In this document: positions 52,109 through 61,460 of the stretch, piece after piece
Layout of the letters: each line of letters begins with the position of its first letter
Position numbering within the stretch: the first letter of the stretch is position 1
Origin: Streptococcus oralis
GTDB taxonomy: Bacteria; Bacillota; Bacilli; Lactobacillales; Streptococcaceae
Direction: 5' to 3'
Length of the DNA: 64,000 nt
Assembly (NCBI RefSeq): GCF_001983955.1
Contig: NZ_CP019562.1
Span: forward strand, 1,364,001-1,428,000
The notes under the pieces: model-generated
Told to the model about the DNA's origin: nothing
Database searches by the model: none
The model's input: the letters and a program-made list of their open reading frames with translations, nothing else
Translations under genes and position numbers: made by a program

Positions 52109-53077
52109 ATGTCTCAACTCTATGATATTACCATTGTAGGTGGCGGTCCTGTCGGGCTCTTTGCTGCCTTTTACGCCCACCTACGCCAAGCCAAAGTCCA
52201 AATCATCGACTCCCTTCCCCAGCTCGGTGGTCAACCAGCCATCCTCTACCCTGAAAAGCAAATCCTTGATGTGCCAGGTTTTCCAAACTTAACTGGAGAA
52301 GAGTTAACCAAGCGTTTGCTTGAGCAGCTAGATGGCTTTGACACACCTGTTCACCTCAACGAAACCGTTCTTGAGATTGAGAAACAAGATCAAGGATTTA
52401 GCATTATAACCAACAAGGGAAGACACCTGACTAAAACAGTCATCATTGCCATGGGTGGCGGTGCCTTTAAACCGCGTCCGCTCGAATTAGATGGCGTCGA
52501 AAACTATGAAAATATCCACTACCACGTTGCCAATATCCAGCAATACGCTGGTAAGAAAGTGACCATCCTTGGTGGAGGGGACTCAGCAGTTGACTGGGCA
52601 TTGGCTTTTGAAAAGATTGCCCCAACTACCCTCGTTCACCGCAGAGATAATTTCCGCGCCTTGGAACATAGTGTGCAAGCTCTACAAGAATCATCTGTAA
52701 CCATCAAGACACCTTTCGTTCCTAGCCAACTCCTTGGAGATGGAAAAACACTTGATAAACTGGAAATCACCAAAGTCAAATCAGATGAAACCGAAACGAT
52801 TGAGGTGGACCACCTCTTTGTCAACTACGGCTTCAAGTCTTCTGTCGGAAATCTTAAAAAATGGGGTCTGGACCTCAATCGTCACAAGATTATCGTCAAC
52901 AGCAAGCAAGAGTCTAGCCAAGCAGGTATCTATGCTATCGGCGACTGCTGCTACTATGAAGGTAAGATTGATTTGATCGCTACAGGACTGGGTGAAGCTC
53001 CAACAGCTGTTAACAATGCCATTAACTACATTGACCCAGAACAAAAAGTTCAACCCAAACACTCGACCAGTTTATAA
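52109..53077 (+). CDS. Ferredoxin--NADP reductase, thioredoxin-reductase type
   Basis: A flavoprotein of 322 residues. FAD-binding motif GGGPVGLFAAFYA (residues 11-23), NADPH-binding GGGDSAVDWALAFEK (about residues 155-169), and the C-terminal FAD contact GIYAIGDCCYY. It lacks the redox CxxC of thioredoxin reductase, as expected for type 2 FNR (YumC group). It reduces ferredoxin or flavodoxin with NADPH; the ferredoxin at 60215 is a possible partner. Ribosome binding site GAAGGAG. Confidence 0.95.
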   Translation: MSQLYDITIVGGGPVGLFAAFYAHLRQAKVQIIDSLPQLGGQPAILYPEKQILDVPGFPNLTGEELTKRLLEQLDGFDTPVHLNETVLEIEKQDQGFSIITNKGRHLTKTVIIAMGGGAFKPRPLELDGVENYENIHYHVANIQQYAGKKVTILGGGDSAVDWALAFEKIAPTTLVHRRDNFRALEHSVQALQESSVTIKTPFVPSQLLGDGKTLDKLEITKVKSDETETIEVDHLFVNYGFKSSVGNLKKWGLDLNRHKIIVNSKQESSQAGIYAIGDCCYYEGKIDLIATGLGEAPTAVNNAINYIDPEQKVQPKHSTSL

Positions 53078-53083
53078 GAAAAG

Positions 53084-53112
53084 AACCACGGATCAACTGA
53101 TTCGTGGTTTTA
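53084..53112. terminator. Bidirectional terminator between FNR and whiA
   Basis: An 11-bp stem with one G-T pair (53084-53094 with 53099-53109), loop AACT; convergent genes on both sides. Confidence 0.75.
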
Positions 53113-54021
53113 TAGTTCATCTGCTATTTTATTGATCTTTCTAAGTCTGTGGTTGACGCCACTTTTGGTCAGGGGATTGCTCAGGCTATCTGCCAACTGC
53201 TGGATAGAGTAGTCTGGGTGCTGAATCCGCAACTGCGCTACCTCTTGCAAATCCACGGGTAAATTTTCCAAACCCATTCTATCTTTGATTTTACTGATAT
53301 TATTGATGGTCTTCATACTAGCAGAAACCGTTCGAGCGATATTAGCTGTCTCGGCATTATTAGCCCGATTGAGATCATTACGGGTTTCACGCAAAATCTT
53401 GACGCGCTCAAAATTATCACGCGCTTGCATGGCCCCAATCACGATCAAGAAATCCATGATGTCCTCTGCACGTTGAAGATAGGTAACTGCACCTTTCTTG
53501 CGCTCAATAACCTTGGCGTCCAGCAAAAACTGCTGAAGGAGAGAGGCTAGTCCTTGGGCGTGGTCCAAATAAACGGAACTGATCTCCAACTGGTACTTGC
53601 CAGACTCAGGATCTCGGATGCTACCATTTGCCAGAAAGGCCCCACATAAGTAAGCACGACCAGCCTCCTCATCTGCTAAAATATCGGGATCAATACCCGT
53701 CTCCAAACCAAAGAAGGAATCCGCAAGCCGCAAATCAGCTAAAAGCTCCTGCACCCTCTCATCAGTATAGACCGTGTAGACACGATTCTTGCGAAGATTG
53801 CTTCTCTGATGGTGACGAATTTCTGACTTGATCTCATAAAAATGGAGAAAGGATTCATAAAGGTGCCGAGCCAACTTGGCATTTTCGGTCACGACGGACA
53901 AGGTCAAGCCTGAAGTCGAGAGACCGATGCTACCAGACATCTTGATAATGGCCGATAGTTCATAACGACTGAGATGGTGTTGACCAAGAATTTCCTCTTT
54001 TACTGCAACTGTGAAACTCAT
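53110..54021 (-). CDS. whiA: DNA-binding protein WhiA
   Basis: 303 residues. An N-terminal LAGLIDADG-like fold ([21 protein letters not shown] is the core) and a C-terminal helix-turn-helix (about residues 235-295, [14 protein letters not shown]). In Firmicutes it affects cell division and chromosome segregation, not sporulation. It overlaps yvcK by four bases in the conserved rapZ-yvcK-whiA cluster. Confidence 0.97.
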   Translation of the reverse strand: MSFTVAVKEEILGQHHLSRYELSAIIKMSGSIGLSTSGLTLSVVTENAKLARHLYESFLHFYEIKSEIRHHQRSNLRKNRVYTVYTDERVQELLADLRLADSFFGLETGIDPDILADEEAGRAYLCGAFLANGSIRDPESGKYQLEISSVYLDHAQGLASLLQQFLLDAKVIERKKGAVTYLQRAEDIMDFLIVIGAMQARDNFERVKILRETRNDLNRANNAETANIARTVSASMKTINNISKIKDRMGLENLPVDLQEVAQLRIQHPDYSIQQLADSLSNPLTKSGVNHRLRKINKIADEL

Positions 54022-54995
54022 TTTCTCACCTGTATAATGCGCATCAATTCATCTACAATCAAATCGCCATCATGGAAGGCTCCTCCATTTTCCAAACGAA
54101 GGAAGTTGGATGAAATCACACGAGGGACCTGCTTGCAAAGACCAGCAAAGTCATGCTCTACCTGAACCAAATATTCATCAAAACGGTTGGTATCCATGTA
54201 TTCTCTAGGAACCTTCTCGATATTAACCAAGACCGTATCAATAAAAGGCCGACCTAAGTGTCGATGGAGGACTTCCACGTGGTCACTGTCTGAAAAGTGC
54301 TCTGTTTCCCCACGCTGGGTCATGATATTGCAGACATAGGCGATCTCTGCCTTAGTCTCCAAGAGTGCCTGTCCAATCTCCTCGATGACAATATTCGGCA
54401 AAATCGATGTAAAGAGGGAACCAGGCCCCAAGACAATCATGTCACTCTCGAGAATGGTATTGACTACTCGACGGCTGGCTTGGGGTGTCTCATCATCCAA
54501 GGTATTGGTCACATAGACATGGTCGATCATGCCTGGATGATCTGCAATGTGGCTCTCACCTGCCACCTCAGAACCGTCTCTAAAGACTGCATGCAGTGTC
54601 AAAGGCTGATCGCTTGAGGGGTAGATTTTTCCTGTTGTGTGAAAGAACTTACTGAGTAATTGCATAGCATTGTAGGTAGATCCTTGCATTTCAGAGAGCC
54701 CTGCTATGATGATATTCCCCAAGGGATGACCCGCAAAAGCTCCAGCCTCTTCTGAGAAACGGTACTGAAAAACCTTCTCATAAAACTTAGGCATATCCGA
54801 CATGGCTACCAGGACATTGCGAAGATCGCCTGGTGGTGTCAGCTGTTGGATATTCTTTCTTAGTTCACCAGAAGAGCCACCATCATCAGCTACCGTTACG
54901 ATAGCTGCGATATCAACATCCTTTTCTCGCAAGCTTTTCAAAATGACGGGGATACCTGTTCCTCCACCAATTACCGTTATCTTTGGTTTTCTCAT
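54018..54995 (-). CDS. YvcK/CofD-like gluconeogenesis factor
   Basis: 325 residues of the CofD-like fold: [17 protein letters not shown] binds UDP-sugar or nucleotide, [12 protein letters not shown] and [14 protein letters not shown] are signature motifs, and [12 protein letters not shown] follows. In Firmicutes YvcK binds UDP-GlcNAc and is needed for cell shape and wall synthesis on gluconeogenic carbon. Overlaps both neighbours (rapZ and whiA) by four bases. Confidence 0.96.
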   Translation of the reverse strand: MRKPKITVIGGGTGIPVILKSLREKDVDIAAIVTVADDGGSSGELRKNIQQLTPPGDLRNVLVAMSDMPKFYEKVFQYRFSEEAGAFAGHPLGNIIIAGLSEMQGSTYNAMQLLSKFFHTTGKIYPSSDQPLTLHAVFRDGSEVAGESHIADHPGMIDHVYVTNTLDDETPQASRRVVNTILESDMIVLGPGSLFTSILPNIVIEEIGQALLETKAEIAYVCNIMTQRGETEHFSDSDHVEVLHRHLGRPFIDTVLVNIEKVPREYMDTNRFDEYLVQVEHDFAGLCKQVPRVISSNFLRLENGGAFHDGDLIVDELMRIIQVRK

Positions 54996-55882
54996 GAACG
55001 GTTTACCGTTTCCTTTCTTCTGTCTTTGTCACGATGGCTTTCATTGACAGGCCAGTTTTTAGCAAGGTCCTCAGCTATGCGTTTGGCAAAGGCAACACTA
55101 CGGTGTTGTCCACCTGTACATCCTACTGCAATGGTTAAAACAGACTTGCCTTCTTTTTTGTAACTTGGCAAAATGGGCTCAATCAAGGCGAGTAAGTGCT
55201 GATAAAAACTTTCAGACTCTTCATGATTCATCACATAGTCATAAACTGCTTGATCCTCACCTGTCTGATTACGGAGTTCAGGGAGGTAGTATGGATTTGG
55301 CAAGAAACGGACATCAAAGACCAAATCTGCATCGATTGGAATTCCATATTTAAAGCCAAAAGACATGACCTCGATACGGAAAGACTGGGCCTGTTCTTGG
55401 TCTGAAAATTGCTCAGCAATGGTTTTACGAAGTTCACGCGGAGTAAGTTCTGTCGTATCCACCACATTTTGGCTCATGTTTTTCAAAGGTGCCAAGAGCT
55501 CGCGCTCCAGCTTGATGCCGTCCAAAATCCGACCATCCGCTGCTAGAGGGTGACTCCGTCTGGTTTCCTTGTAACGGGCCACCAATTCCTTATCTTTTGC
55601 ATCCAAAAAGAGAATTTTGAAATCCAAATCATCTTGGTTTTCCAATTCATCCAAAACGGCCTGAATCTCTGAAAAGAAGGAACGGCTACGCATGTCCACA
55701 ACCAAGGCCAGTTTGTGGTCATCATCCTTGGTCTCTACCAACTGCAAAAACTTTGGCAAGAGGGCTGGTGGCATATTGTCAATAGTGAAATATCCCAAAT
55801 CCTCGAAGGACTGAATGGCTACTGTTTTCCCTGCGCCACTCATCCCTGTCACAATTACCAGGTGAAGTTGTTTCTTTGTCAT
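54992..55882 (-). CDS. rapZ: RNase adapter RapZ / YvcJ-like nucleotide-binding protein
   Basis: 296 residues. The N-terminal P-loop is [28 protein letters not shown] (residues 11 onward). The C-terminal domain ends with [20 protein letters not shown], the sugar-phosphate-binding site of RapZ. In E. coli RapZ senses glucosamine-6-phosphate; in Firmicutes (YvcJ) it hydrolyses GTP and affects competence and sugar metabolism. First gene of the rapZ-yvcK-whiA cluster. Ribosome binding site AAGGAGAG. Confidence 0.96.
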   Translation of the reverse strand: MTKKQLHLVIVTGMSGAGKTVAIQSFEDLGYFTIDNMPPALLPKFLQLVETKDDDHKLALVVDMRSRSFFSEIQAVLDELENQDDLDFKILFLDAKDKELVARYKETRRSHPLAADGRILDGIKLERELLAPLKNMSQNVVDTTELTPRELRKTIAEQFSDQEQAQSFRIEVMSFGFKYGIPIDADLVFDVRFLPNPYYLPELRNQTGEDQAVYDYVMNHEESESFYQHLLALIEPILPSYKKEGKSVLTIAVGCTGGQHRSVAFAKRIAEDLAKNWPVNESHRDKDRRKETVNRS

Positions 55883-55898
55883 CTATCTCTCCTTATAT

Positions 55899-55926
55899 CA
55901 AAAAAAGTTTGGCAGAGCCAAACTTC
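55899..55926 (-). terminator. Intrinsic terminator after ridA
   Basis: AAGTTTGGC/GCCAAACTT stem (55906-55914 with 55918-55926) and a T7 run on the minus strand. Confidence 0.85.
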
Positions 55927-55933
55927 AACTAGC

Positions 55934-56314
55934 TTATCCAATCTCTGCGATCACTTCAATTTCGACTTTTACATCACGAGGAAGACGTGCAACCTCTACA
56001 GCTGAACGAGCTGGAAATTCCTCGTTAAAGGCAGTCTGGTAAACCTCGTTAAAAGGAACAAAGTCATTCATATCACTCAAGAAGCAAGTTGTTTTGACAA
56101 CATGGTCAAAGTCTGTTCCTGCTTCAGCCAAAATAGCACCGATATTTTTCAAAACTTGTTCTGTCTGTTCTTGGATAGTCTCTCCTACAATTTCTCCAGT
56201 TTCAGGAGATAGGGGAACTTGACCGCTAGCAAACAAAAGATTACCAACGATTTTTCCTTGAACATAAGGTCCGATTGCTTTTGGAGCTTTGTCTGTATGA
56301 ATTGTTTTTGCCAT
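55934..56314 (-). CDS. ridA: RidA-family enamine/imine deaminase
   Basis: 126 residues of the YjgF/YER057c/UK114 family: the N-terminus TDKAPKAIGPYVQGKIVGNLLFASGQ and the C-terminal ARSAVEVARLPRDVKVEIEVIA, with the active-site Arg in PARSAVEV. It hydrolyses reactive 2-aminoacrylate made by PLP enzymes. Ribosome binding site GAGGG. It lies nine bases after engB. Confidence 0.95.
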   Translation of the reverse strand: MAKTIHTDKAPKAIGPYVQGKIVGNLLFASGQVPLSPETGEIVGETIQEQTEQVLKNIGAILAEAGTDFDHVVKTTCFLSDMNDFVPFNEVYQTAFNEEFPARSAVEVARLPRDVKVEIEVIAEIG

Positions 56315-56323
56315 TTCTTTCCC

Positions 56324-56911
56324 TCACAATTTTTCTAATATTGCATCCCAAGCCTGATCCATCCCTGCCTTGCTGACAGATGAAAAGAGGATGAAGTCGT
56401 CACTTGGGTCAAAGTTTAATTTCTTTTTGATTGCTGATTCATGCTTGTTCCACTTACCACGGGGAATCTTATCTGCCTTAGTCGCAACGATGATAACCGG
56501 AATCTCATAATACTTGAGAAATTCGTACATCTGCACATCATCTGCTGACGGGTCGTGACGGAGATCCACCAGACTGACCACGGCACGGAGATTTTCCCGA
56601 GTGGTCAAATACTCCTCAATCATGCGCCCCCATTTTTCACGTTCCTTTTTGGAAACGCGGGCATAGCCATAACCTGGTACATCCACAAAACGCATCTTGT
56701 CATCAATGTTAAAGAAGTTGAGTAGCTGGGTTTTCCCAGGTTTTCCTGATGTACGGGCCAGATTTTTGCGGTTCAGCATGGTGTTGATAAAGCTAGACTT
56801 GCCGACATTTGAACGCCCTGCAAGGGCAATCTCTGGCAGGTCATCCTGCGGATAGTGGGACTTATTGGCCGCACTGAGCAGGATTTCAGCATTGTGTGTA
56901 TTGATTTCCAT
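56324..56911 (-). CDS. engB: Ribosome biogenesis GTPase EngB (YsxC/YihA)
   Basis: 195 residues from the ATG at 56911 (GAGGTG upstream). G1 is GRSNVGKSS (about residues 32-40), G3 DVPGYG, G4 ATKADK and G5 SSVSKAG. It takes part in late 50S subunit assembly. An in-frame GTG two codons earlier is a less likely start. It follows clpX by eight bases; a clpX-engB operon is common in Firmicutes. Confidence 0.97.
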   Translation of the reverse strand: MEINTHNAEILLSAANKSHYPQDDLPEIALAGRSNVGKSSFINTMLNRKNLARTSGKPGKTQLLNFFNIDDKMRFVDVPGYGYARVSKKEREKWGRMIEEYLTTRENLRAVVSLVDLRHDPSADDVQMYEFLKYYEIPVIIVATKADKIPRGKWNKHESAIKKKLNFDPSDDFILFSSVSKAGMDQAWDAILEKL

Positions 56912-56919
56912 AGTCACCT

Positions 56920-58152
56920 CTAGGCTGTTTCTAGGATTGGTTTTTCCGTTCCATCGACAGCTTCTTTCGTGATGCGGACCAATTTCACATTTTCCTGACT
57001 TGGTACCTCAAACATAACGTCTAGCATGGTTTCTTCGATGATTGAGCGAAGACCACGCGCACCCGTTTTGCGTTCGATAGCCTTATTGGCGATTTCTTGA
57101 AGGGCTTCATCGTCAAATTCCAACTCAACATCATCATAAGAAAGCAAGGTTTGGTATTGTTTCACCAAGGCATTTCTTGGTTCTTTCAAGATGCGAACCA
57201 AGTCATCGACCGTCAATTGCTCAAGAGCAGCAAAGACAGGCAAGCGTCCAATCAACTCAGGGATAATACCGAATTTTTGAATATCCTCTGCGATAATTTC
57301 TTGCATGTAGGAGCTGTTTTCATCAATCGCCTTGTTATTTTGGCCGAAACCGATGACTTTTTCACCCAGACGTTGTTTAACGATTTCTTCGATACCATCA
57401 CAAGCACCACCCACGATGAAGAGGATATTCCTGGTATCTACCTGAATCATCTCTTGTTGTGGATGTTTGCGTCCACCTTGAGGTGGTACACTAGCGACAG
57501 TTCCCTCGATAATCTTGAGAAGGGCTTGTTGCACCCCTTCACCCGAAACGTCACGTGTGATAGAGACGTTCTCGCTCTTCTTGGCAATCTTATCAATTTC
57601 ATCTACGTAGATAATCCCACGTTCTGCACGTTCGATGTTAAAGTCAGCAGCCTGCAAGAGTTTGAGGAGGATATTTTCCACGTCCTCACCTACATAACCA
57701 GCCTCAGTAAGAGCTGTTGCATCTGCAATAGCGAAAGGCACGTTCAAGCTCTTAGCCAAAGTCTGAGCCAAGAAAGTTTTCCCTGAACCAGTTGGGCCAA
57801 TCATCAAGATGTTTGACTTCTGCAAATCCACATCTTCTGACTCTTCACGCGTATCGTGGAAATTGATGCGTTTGTAGTGGTTGTAAACAGCCACTGCCAA
57901 GGCACGTTTGGCACGATCTTGACCAATCACATAGTGGTTTAAGATATTGAGGAGTTCGATTGGTTTTGGTACTTCAGACAAGTCTGCCAAAACTTCCTCG
58001 GCCAACTCCTCCCGAATGATTTCCTGGGCCAACTCCACACATTCATTACAGATAAAGGCGTTGTTCCCAGCGATTATTTTCTTTACTTCTTCTTGGCTTT
58101 TGCCACAAAATGAGCAATAAACCATCATATCATTTTTCCTATTTGTAGGCAT
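56920..58152 (-). CDS. clpX: ATP-dependent Clp protease ATP-binding subunit ClpX
   Basis: 410 residues. The zinc finger YCSFCGKSQ...FICNEC (residues 12-37) is followed by the AAA+ core: Walker [13 protein letters not shown], Walker [13 protein letters not shown], pore loop GYVGEDVE, sensor [11 protein letters not shown] and the C-terminal [11 protein letters not shown]. It unfolds substrates for ClpP. Ribosome binding site GGAAGGAAA. Confidence 0.98.
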   Translation of the reverse strand: MPTNRKNDMMVYCSFCGKSQEEVKKIIAGNNAFICNECVELAQEIIREELAEEVLADLSEVPKPIELLNILNHYVIGQDRAKRALAVAVYNHYKRINFHDTREESEDVDLQKSNILMIGPTGSGKTFLAQTLAKSLNVPFAIADATALTEAGYVGEDVENILLKLLQAADFNIERAERGIIYVDEIDKIAKKSENVSITRDVSGEGVQQALLKIIEGTVASVPPQGGRKHPQQEMIQVDTRNILFIVGGACDGIEEIVKQRLGEKVIGFGQNNKAIDENSSYMQEIIAEDIQKFGIIPELIGRLPVFAALEQLTVDDLVRILKEPRNALVKQYQTLLSYDDVELEFDDEALQEIANKAIERKTGARGLRSIIEETMLDVMFEVPSQENVKLVRITKEAVDGTEKPILETA

Positions 58153-58183
58153 GATTTCCTTCCATTCTAATTTATCATTCTAT

Positions 58184-58354
58184 CTAAAATAAGGTCATAT
58201 AAAAAGCGTGGACACTGTTCACCAGATTGGTAAAAGCATTCAACCAGAGTAAAGCAGACAGTCCATAGCGCTTCTTACGAAAAGCCTGTGCTCCAGTCAA
58301 AATACAGATCACACACAAAAAAGCTGTAAAAAATCCAAATATACTGCGCTCCAT
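58184..58354 (-). CDS. Small two-helix membrane protein between dfr and clpX (56 aa)
   Basis: A minus-strand frame of 56 codons from an ATG at 58354. It starts [20 protein letters not shown] (first helix), then a basic turn (FRKKRYG) and a second hydrophobic part (LSALLWLNAFTNLVN). Its ATG shares a base with the dfr stop codon (TAATG), so the two are coupled. I recall a similarly placed short hypothetical gene in pneumococcus. Function unknown. Confidence 0.78.
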   Translation of the reverse strand: MERSIFGFFTAFLCVICILTGAQAFRKKRYGLSALLWLNAFTNLVNSVHAFYMTLF

Positions 58355-58860
58355 TAGACTTCCTTTCTATCTCGGTATTCGATAGTAAAATCATAGTCGT
58401 TTTTCTCATCTCGGGTGTAAGATTTGCTTGCTACTGTCTCAAAACGAGACAAGTCAAACTCCTCAGGGAAATAGGTATCTCCCTCCACCTGAGCATGAAT
58501 CTGTGTCACGATGATTTCATCTAAATAGGGCTCAAAAGCCTGAAAAATCTGTTTTCCGCCAAGGATATAGAGATTTTTTTCCTGACTCTGATACCACGCT
58601 AAAACAGACTCCACATCTTGAAATACGAGCGCCCCATCTATGACTTCTTCGCTATTGCGCGTTAAAATCAGGGTTTGCCGTTTTGGAAGCAGACGACGTC
58701 CCATGCCATCAAAGGTCACTCGCCCCATCAGTATAGCATGATTTAAAGTTGTTTCCTTAAAATGTTGCAACTCTGCTGGCAAATGCCAAGGGAGACGATC
58801 TTCCTTCCCAATCACACCTTTTTCATCTTGGGCCCAAATGGCTATGATTTTCTTTGTCAT
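58354..58860 (-). CDS. folA: Dihydrofolate reductase with Leu100 (trimethoprim-resistance type)
   Basis: Reduces dihydrofolate with NADPH; 168 residues. The substrate region is [17 protein letters not shown] (D/E-type acid E30 and W25), NADPH binding at [10 protein letters not shown] and ILGGKQIF. Residue 100 is Leu (codon CTT at 58563-58561): NLYILGGK, where susceptible pneumococcal enzyme has Ile. Ile100Leu is the classical trimethoprim-resistance substitution. Ser at 70 (RNSEE) also differs from the Pro I recall. Ribosome binding site AAAGGACGG. The name dyr or dfr is also used. Confidence 0.97.
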   Translation of the reverse strand: MTKKIIAIWAQDEKGVIGKEDRLPWHLPAELQHFKETTLNHAILMGRVTFDGMGRRLLPKRQTLILTRNSEEVIDGALVFQDVESVLAWYQSQEKNLYILGGKQIFQAFEPYLDEIIVTQIHAQVEGDTYFPEEFDLSRFETVASKSYTRDEKNDYDFTIEYRDRKEV

Positions 58861-58932
58861 GCTTCCGTCCTTTTTATTGATACTACTATTTTATCAAAAT
58901 TCTCCCAAAAAGACTGTTTTGAAACGCGCGCA

Positions 58933-58970
58933 AAAGAGAGAAAAGGAGCAGGCTTCATTTAGCCTGCTCC
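58933..58970 (-). terminator. Intrinsic terminator after cmk
   Basis: A perfect 10-bp stem GGAGCAGGCT/AGCCTGCTCC (58945-58954 with 58961-58970) with TTTTCTC on the minus strand. Confidence 0.85.
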
Positions 58971-58978
58971 TCTCGTCC

Positions 58979-59653
58979 CTAGGACAAATATTTTTTTGCT
59001 TCTGATTCGATTTTTTCGACCACTTCTTGGATACTTAGTCCAGTTGTGTCAAGGTAAACTGCATCCTCAGCCTGTTTGAGAGGTGAGGTTTCACGATGAC
59101 TATCCTTGTAGTCACGCGCCGCAATCTCTTCTTTCAACGTTTCAAGGTCTGTTTCAATCCCTTTAACAATATTTTCCTTGTAACGACGCTCTGCTCTTTC
59201 TTCAACAGAAGCCACTAAGAAAATCTTGAGTTCAGCTTGTGGTAAAACAACTGTCCCGATATCACGCCCATCCATGACGATACCACCTTGCTGAGCAATC
59301 TCTTGCTGGAGCGAAACCAGTTTCTCACGCACTTCAGGAATGGCAGCAATGCTTGAAACCTTGTTGGTCACTTCATTTTCACGAATCGGATGCGTAATAT
59401 CAACATCCCCTACAAAAACAAGTTGCTCACCAGTTTCTGAACGACCAAAACTAATGGGGTGTTGGTTAAGAAGCTCGAGAAGTTGATCTACATTTCCTGC
59501 ATCCAACTGGTGTTTGAGCGCTATATAAGTCGCAGCACGGTACATAGCACCCGTATCGAGATAAGTGTAACCAAAATCCTTAGCGACAATCTTTGCGACC
59601 GTACTCTTACCACTCGAAGCCGGACCATCGATAGCAATTTGAATTGTCTTCAT
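58979..59653 (-). CDS. cmk: Cytidylate kinase
   Basis: 224 residues. P-loop [14 protein letters not shown] (residues 7-20), then [13 protein letters not shown] and [13 protein letters not shown], which bind the nucleotide. Phosphorylates CMP and dCMP. Ribosome binding site AGGAG. It follows the LysM protein gene by nine bases. In pneumococcus, as I recall, a block including dpr and lytC separates dfr from cmk; here they are adjacent. Confidence 0.97.
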   Translation of the reverse strand: MKTIQIAIDGPASSGKSTVAKIVAKDFGYTYLDTGAMYRAATYIALKHQLDAGNVDQLLELLNQHPISFGRSETGEQLVFVGDVDITHPIRENEVTNKVSSIAAIPEVREKLVSLQQEIAQQGGIVMDGRDIGTVVLPQAELKIFLVASVEERAERRYKENIVKGIETDLETLKEEIAARDYKDSHRETSPLKQAEDAVYLDTTGLSIQEVVEKIESEAKKYLS

Positions 59654-59662
59654 GACCGACTC

Positions 59663-60169
59663 CTATCTTGTCTTAATCACATCACCTGGGTTGGCAAACC
59701 AAGATCCAGATGACATATGAGAAGGATTTAGAGCCTCTAGCTGGGCAATGGAAATCCCTGCACGTTGAGCAAGAGCTGCTTCTCCCTCTCCCGGCTGTAC
59801 TGTAAGTGTTCCTTCACCCTCTGTATGTTCTTCCGAACTGCTCTCTGAAGGTGTTGATTCAGAAGAAGATGTTTCCTCTACCTTGCTACTTGAAGATGAT
59901 GATGCTTCCACTTTAGAACTTGAACTTGTAGAAGGAGACGATGCATCATAGAAGTCCTTCAAAGATGAAGTACGATTGCTTCCTCCGGTTGATAGGTAAA
60001 TCAATACAACTACCATCGCTACAACGATTACAAAGAAGAGGCTAGCTAGAACCGTCAAGACACGATTCGCAACAACGCCCTTCCCTTTTTGTTTCCGGTG
60101 TCGACGCTCTGATCTTGTCTCTTCCTCATTGTTTTCGTAAATATCTTCTTGCCACGGTTCTTTTTCCAT
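59663..60169 (-). CDS. LysM-domain membrane protein (SAG1386/EF1546 family)
   Basis: 168 residues. A charged cytoplasmic part (EDIYENNEEETRSERRHRKQKGKG), one membrane helix (about residues 34-60, VLTVLASLFFVIVVAMVVVLIYL), a long Ser-rich low-complexity linker (about residues 72-112), and a C-terminal LysM-like domain TLTVQPGEGEAALAQRAGISIAQLEALNP. It is probably anchored in the membrane and binds peptidoglycan. Ribosome binding site AAGGAG. Cotranscribed with cmk, nine bases away. Confidence 0.92.
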   Translation of the reverse strand: MEKEPWQEDIYENNEEETRSERRHRKQKGKGVVANRVLTVLASLFFVIVVAMVVVLIYLSTGGSNRTSSLKDFYDASSPSTSSSSKVEASSSSSSKVEETSSSESTPSESSSEEHTEGEGTLTVQPGEGEAALAQRAGISIAQLEALNPSHMSSGSWFANPGDVIKTR

Positions 60170-60179
60170 ACCTTACTCC

Positions 60180-60208
60180 TTGTTTTTTTTACATTTTCTT
60201 ATTACAAT
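60180..60208 (+). promoter_or_regulatory. Promoter of ferredoxin gene, likely leaderless
   Basis: -35 TTGTTT (60180-60185), 17-base spacer, -10 TACAAT (60203-60208), six bases to ATG, no Shine-Dalgarno sequence. It lies back to back with the LysM gene, whose start is at 60169. Confidence 0.55.
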
Positions 60209-60214
60209 ATAAAT

Positions 60215-60418
60215 ATGAAAGTCACACTTATACCCGAACGGTGCATTGCCTGCGGGCTTTGCCAAACCTATTCTGAACTCTTTGATTACCATGATAATGG
60301 AATCGTTCGATTTTACGATGATCCAGTTGAATTGCAAAGAGAAATCGCTGAGACCAGCGATGTTCTGGAGGCCATCAAAAATTGTCCTACAAGAGCACTT
60401 CTAAAAGATCCATCGTAG
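60215..60418 (+). CDS. Small [Fe-S] ferredoxin (67 aa)
   Basis: A single-cluster ferredoxin: CIACGLC (residues 10-16) gives three cysteines, and NCPTRALL (about residues 56-63) the fourth, a full set for one 4Fe-4S cluster. It begins MKVTLIPERC. A longer frame upstream lacks support. Electron carrier in the cytoplasm; a partner might be the FNR at 52109. A -10 element ends six bases before the ATG and there is no Shine-Dalgarno sequence, so the mRNA is probably leaderless. Confidence 0.93.
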   Translation: MKVTLIPERCIACGLCQTYSELFDYHDNGIVRFYDDPVELQREIAETSDVLEAIKNCPTRALLKDPS

Positions 60419-60493
60419 GAAGCAGGGAATAAATATAATTGATTTTTTCTCATTTTTCCCACACCTACTAGTTTAGCATATTTCTAGGTAAAA

Positions 60494-61459
60494 TTATAGT
60501 CTTTTTTGGTTATTTTTTCCTTCAATAATAGAAAGGTCACTTTTTTCTTTGACGAGATAGAGTGGTCTTTTTTTGGTCTCTAGATAAATCTTACTGATAT
60601 ACTTACCGAGAATCCCAATAGTCAGAAGTTGAATCCCTCCAAGAAAAAGAATGACAGCCATCAAAGAGGTCCAACCAGATGTCGGATTTCCCAAGATAAG
60701 AGTCCGAAACACTACAAAAACTGTCATCACAAAAGAAAGAAAACAAGATAGAAGTCCCGCTACAAAGGCTATACTCAAGGGAAAATCTGAAAAATTGAGA
60801 ATTCCTTCAATCGAGTAGAAAAAGAGTTGTCTAAAACTCCAACTGGTCTTGCCAGCCTGTCGTTCAACGTTTGGATAATCAAGATAGTGCGTTTTAAAAC
60901 CCACCCAGGCAAAGAGTCCTTTAGAAAAACGATTGGATTCGGTCAGTGTTAAAATAGCATCTACCACAGACCTTCTCATCATGCGAAAATCACGGACACC
61001 TGAGGGTAGAGCCACTGGGCTAATTTTTTGCATGAGGCGGTAAAAGAGGTCCGCACAGAAACTGCGGAAAAAGGGTTCTCCCTCCCGACTAGTTCTCCGT
61101 GTCCCAACACAGTCTATGTCTGCATTTTGGTCTAGTAAGGCTTTCATCTCAAGTAGCATACTAGGAGGATCCTGAAGGTCTGCATCCATCACGACCACCA
61201 AGTCTCCAGTTGCATGCTGCAAGCCTGCGTATAAGGCTGCCTCTTTCCCAAAATTTCGTGAGAATGAGACATAATGGACCGCAGGATTTTGCTCCCGATA
61301 GGCCTTCAAAAGCTCTAAGGTCCCATCGTTTGAGCCATCGTCTACAAAGACATATTCGACTTCTACTCCCAAGTCAGGAAGCAGCACTTCAACAGACTGA
61401 TAAAAAAGAGGAAGTATTTCCTCTTCGTTTAGACATGGGACAATGATTGAAATCATCAT
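60494..61459 (-). CDS. Family 2 glycosyltransferase, undecaprenyl-phosphate type (GtrB/DPM-like)
   Basis: The catalytic domain begins ISIIVPCLNEEEILPLFYQ, with VFVDDGSNDGTLELL and VVMDADLQDPP as the acidic metal motifs (residues about 35-100). Two C-terminal membrane helices (about residues 230-255 and 270-295) follow, with GKYISKIYLETKKRPLYLV. This is the GtrB/CsbB group that loads a sugar onto undecaprenyl phosphate. The ATG at 61459 is preferred, one base after the galE stop; the frame runs further upstream without signal. Next to galE, so UDP-glucose or UDP-galactose is plausible. Confidence 0.92.
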   Translation of the reverse strand: MMISIIVPCLNEEEILPLFYQSVEVLLPDLGVEVEYVFVDDGSNDGTLELLKAYREQNPAVHYVSFSRNFGKEAALYAGLQHATGDLVVVMDADLQDPPSMLLEMKALLDQNADIDCVGTRRTSREGEPFFRSFCADLFYRLMQKISPVALPSGVRDFRMMRRSVVDAILTLTESNRFSKGLFAWVGFKTHYLDYPNVERQAGKTSWSFRQLFFYSIEGILNFSDFPLSIAFVAGLLSCFLSFVMTVFVVFRTLILGNPTSGWTSLMAVILFLGGIQLLTIGILGKYISKIYLETKKRPLYLVKEKSDLSIIEGKNNQKRL

Positions 61460-61460
61460 C

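Noticed and set aside
57097-57786. 229-codon frame antisense to clpX
   Set aside because: It lies wholly within the well-supported clpX gene on the other strand, and its composition is that of a shadow frame.
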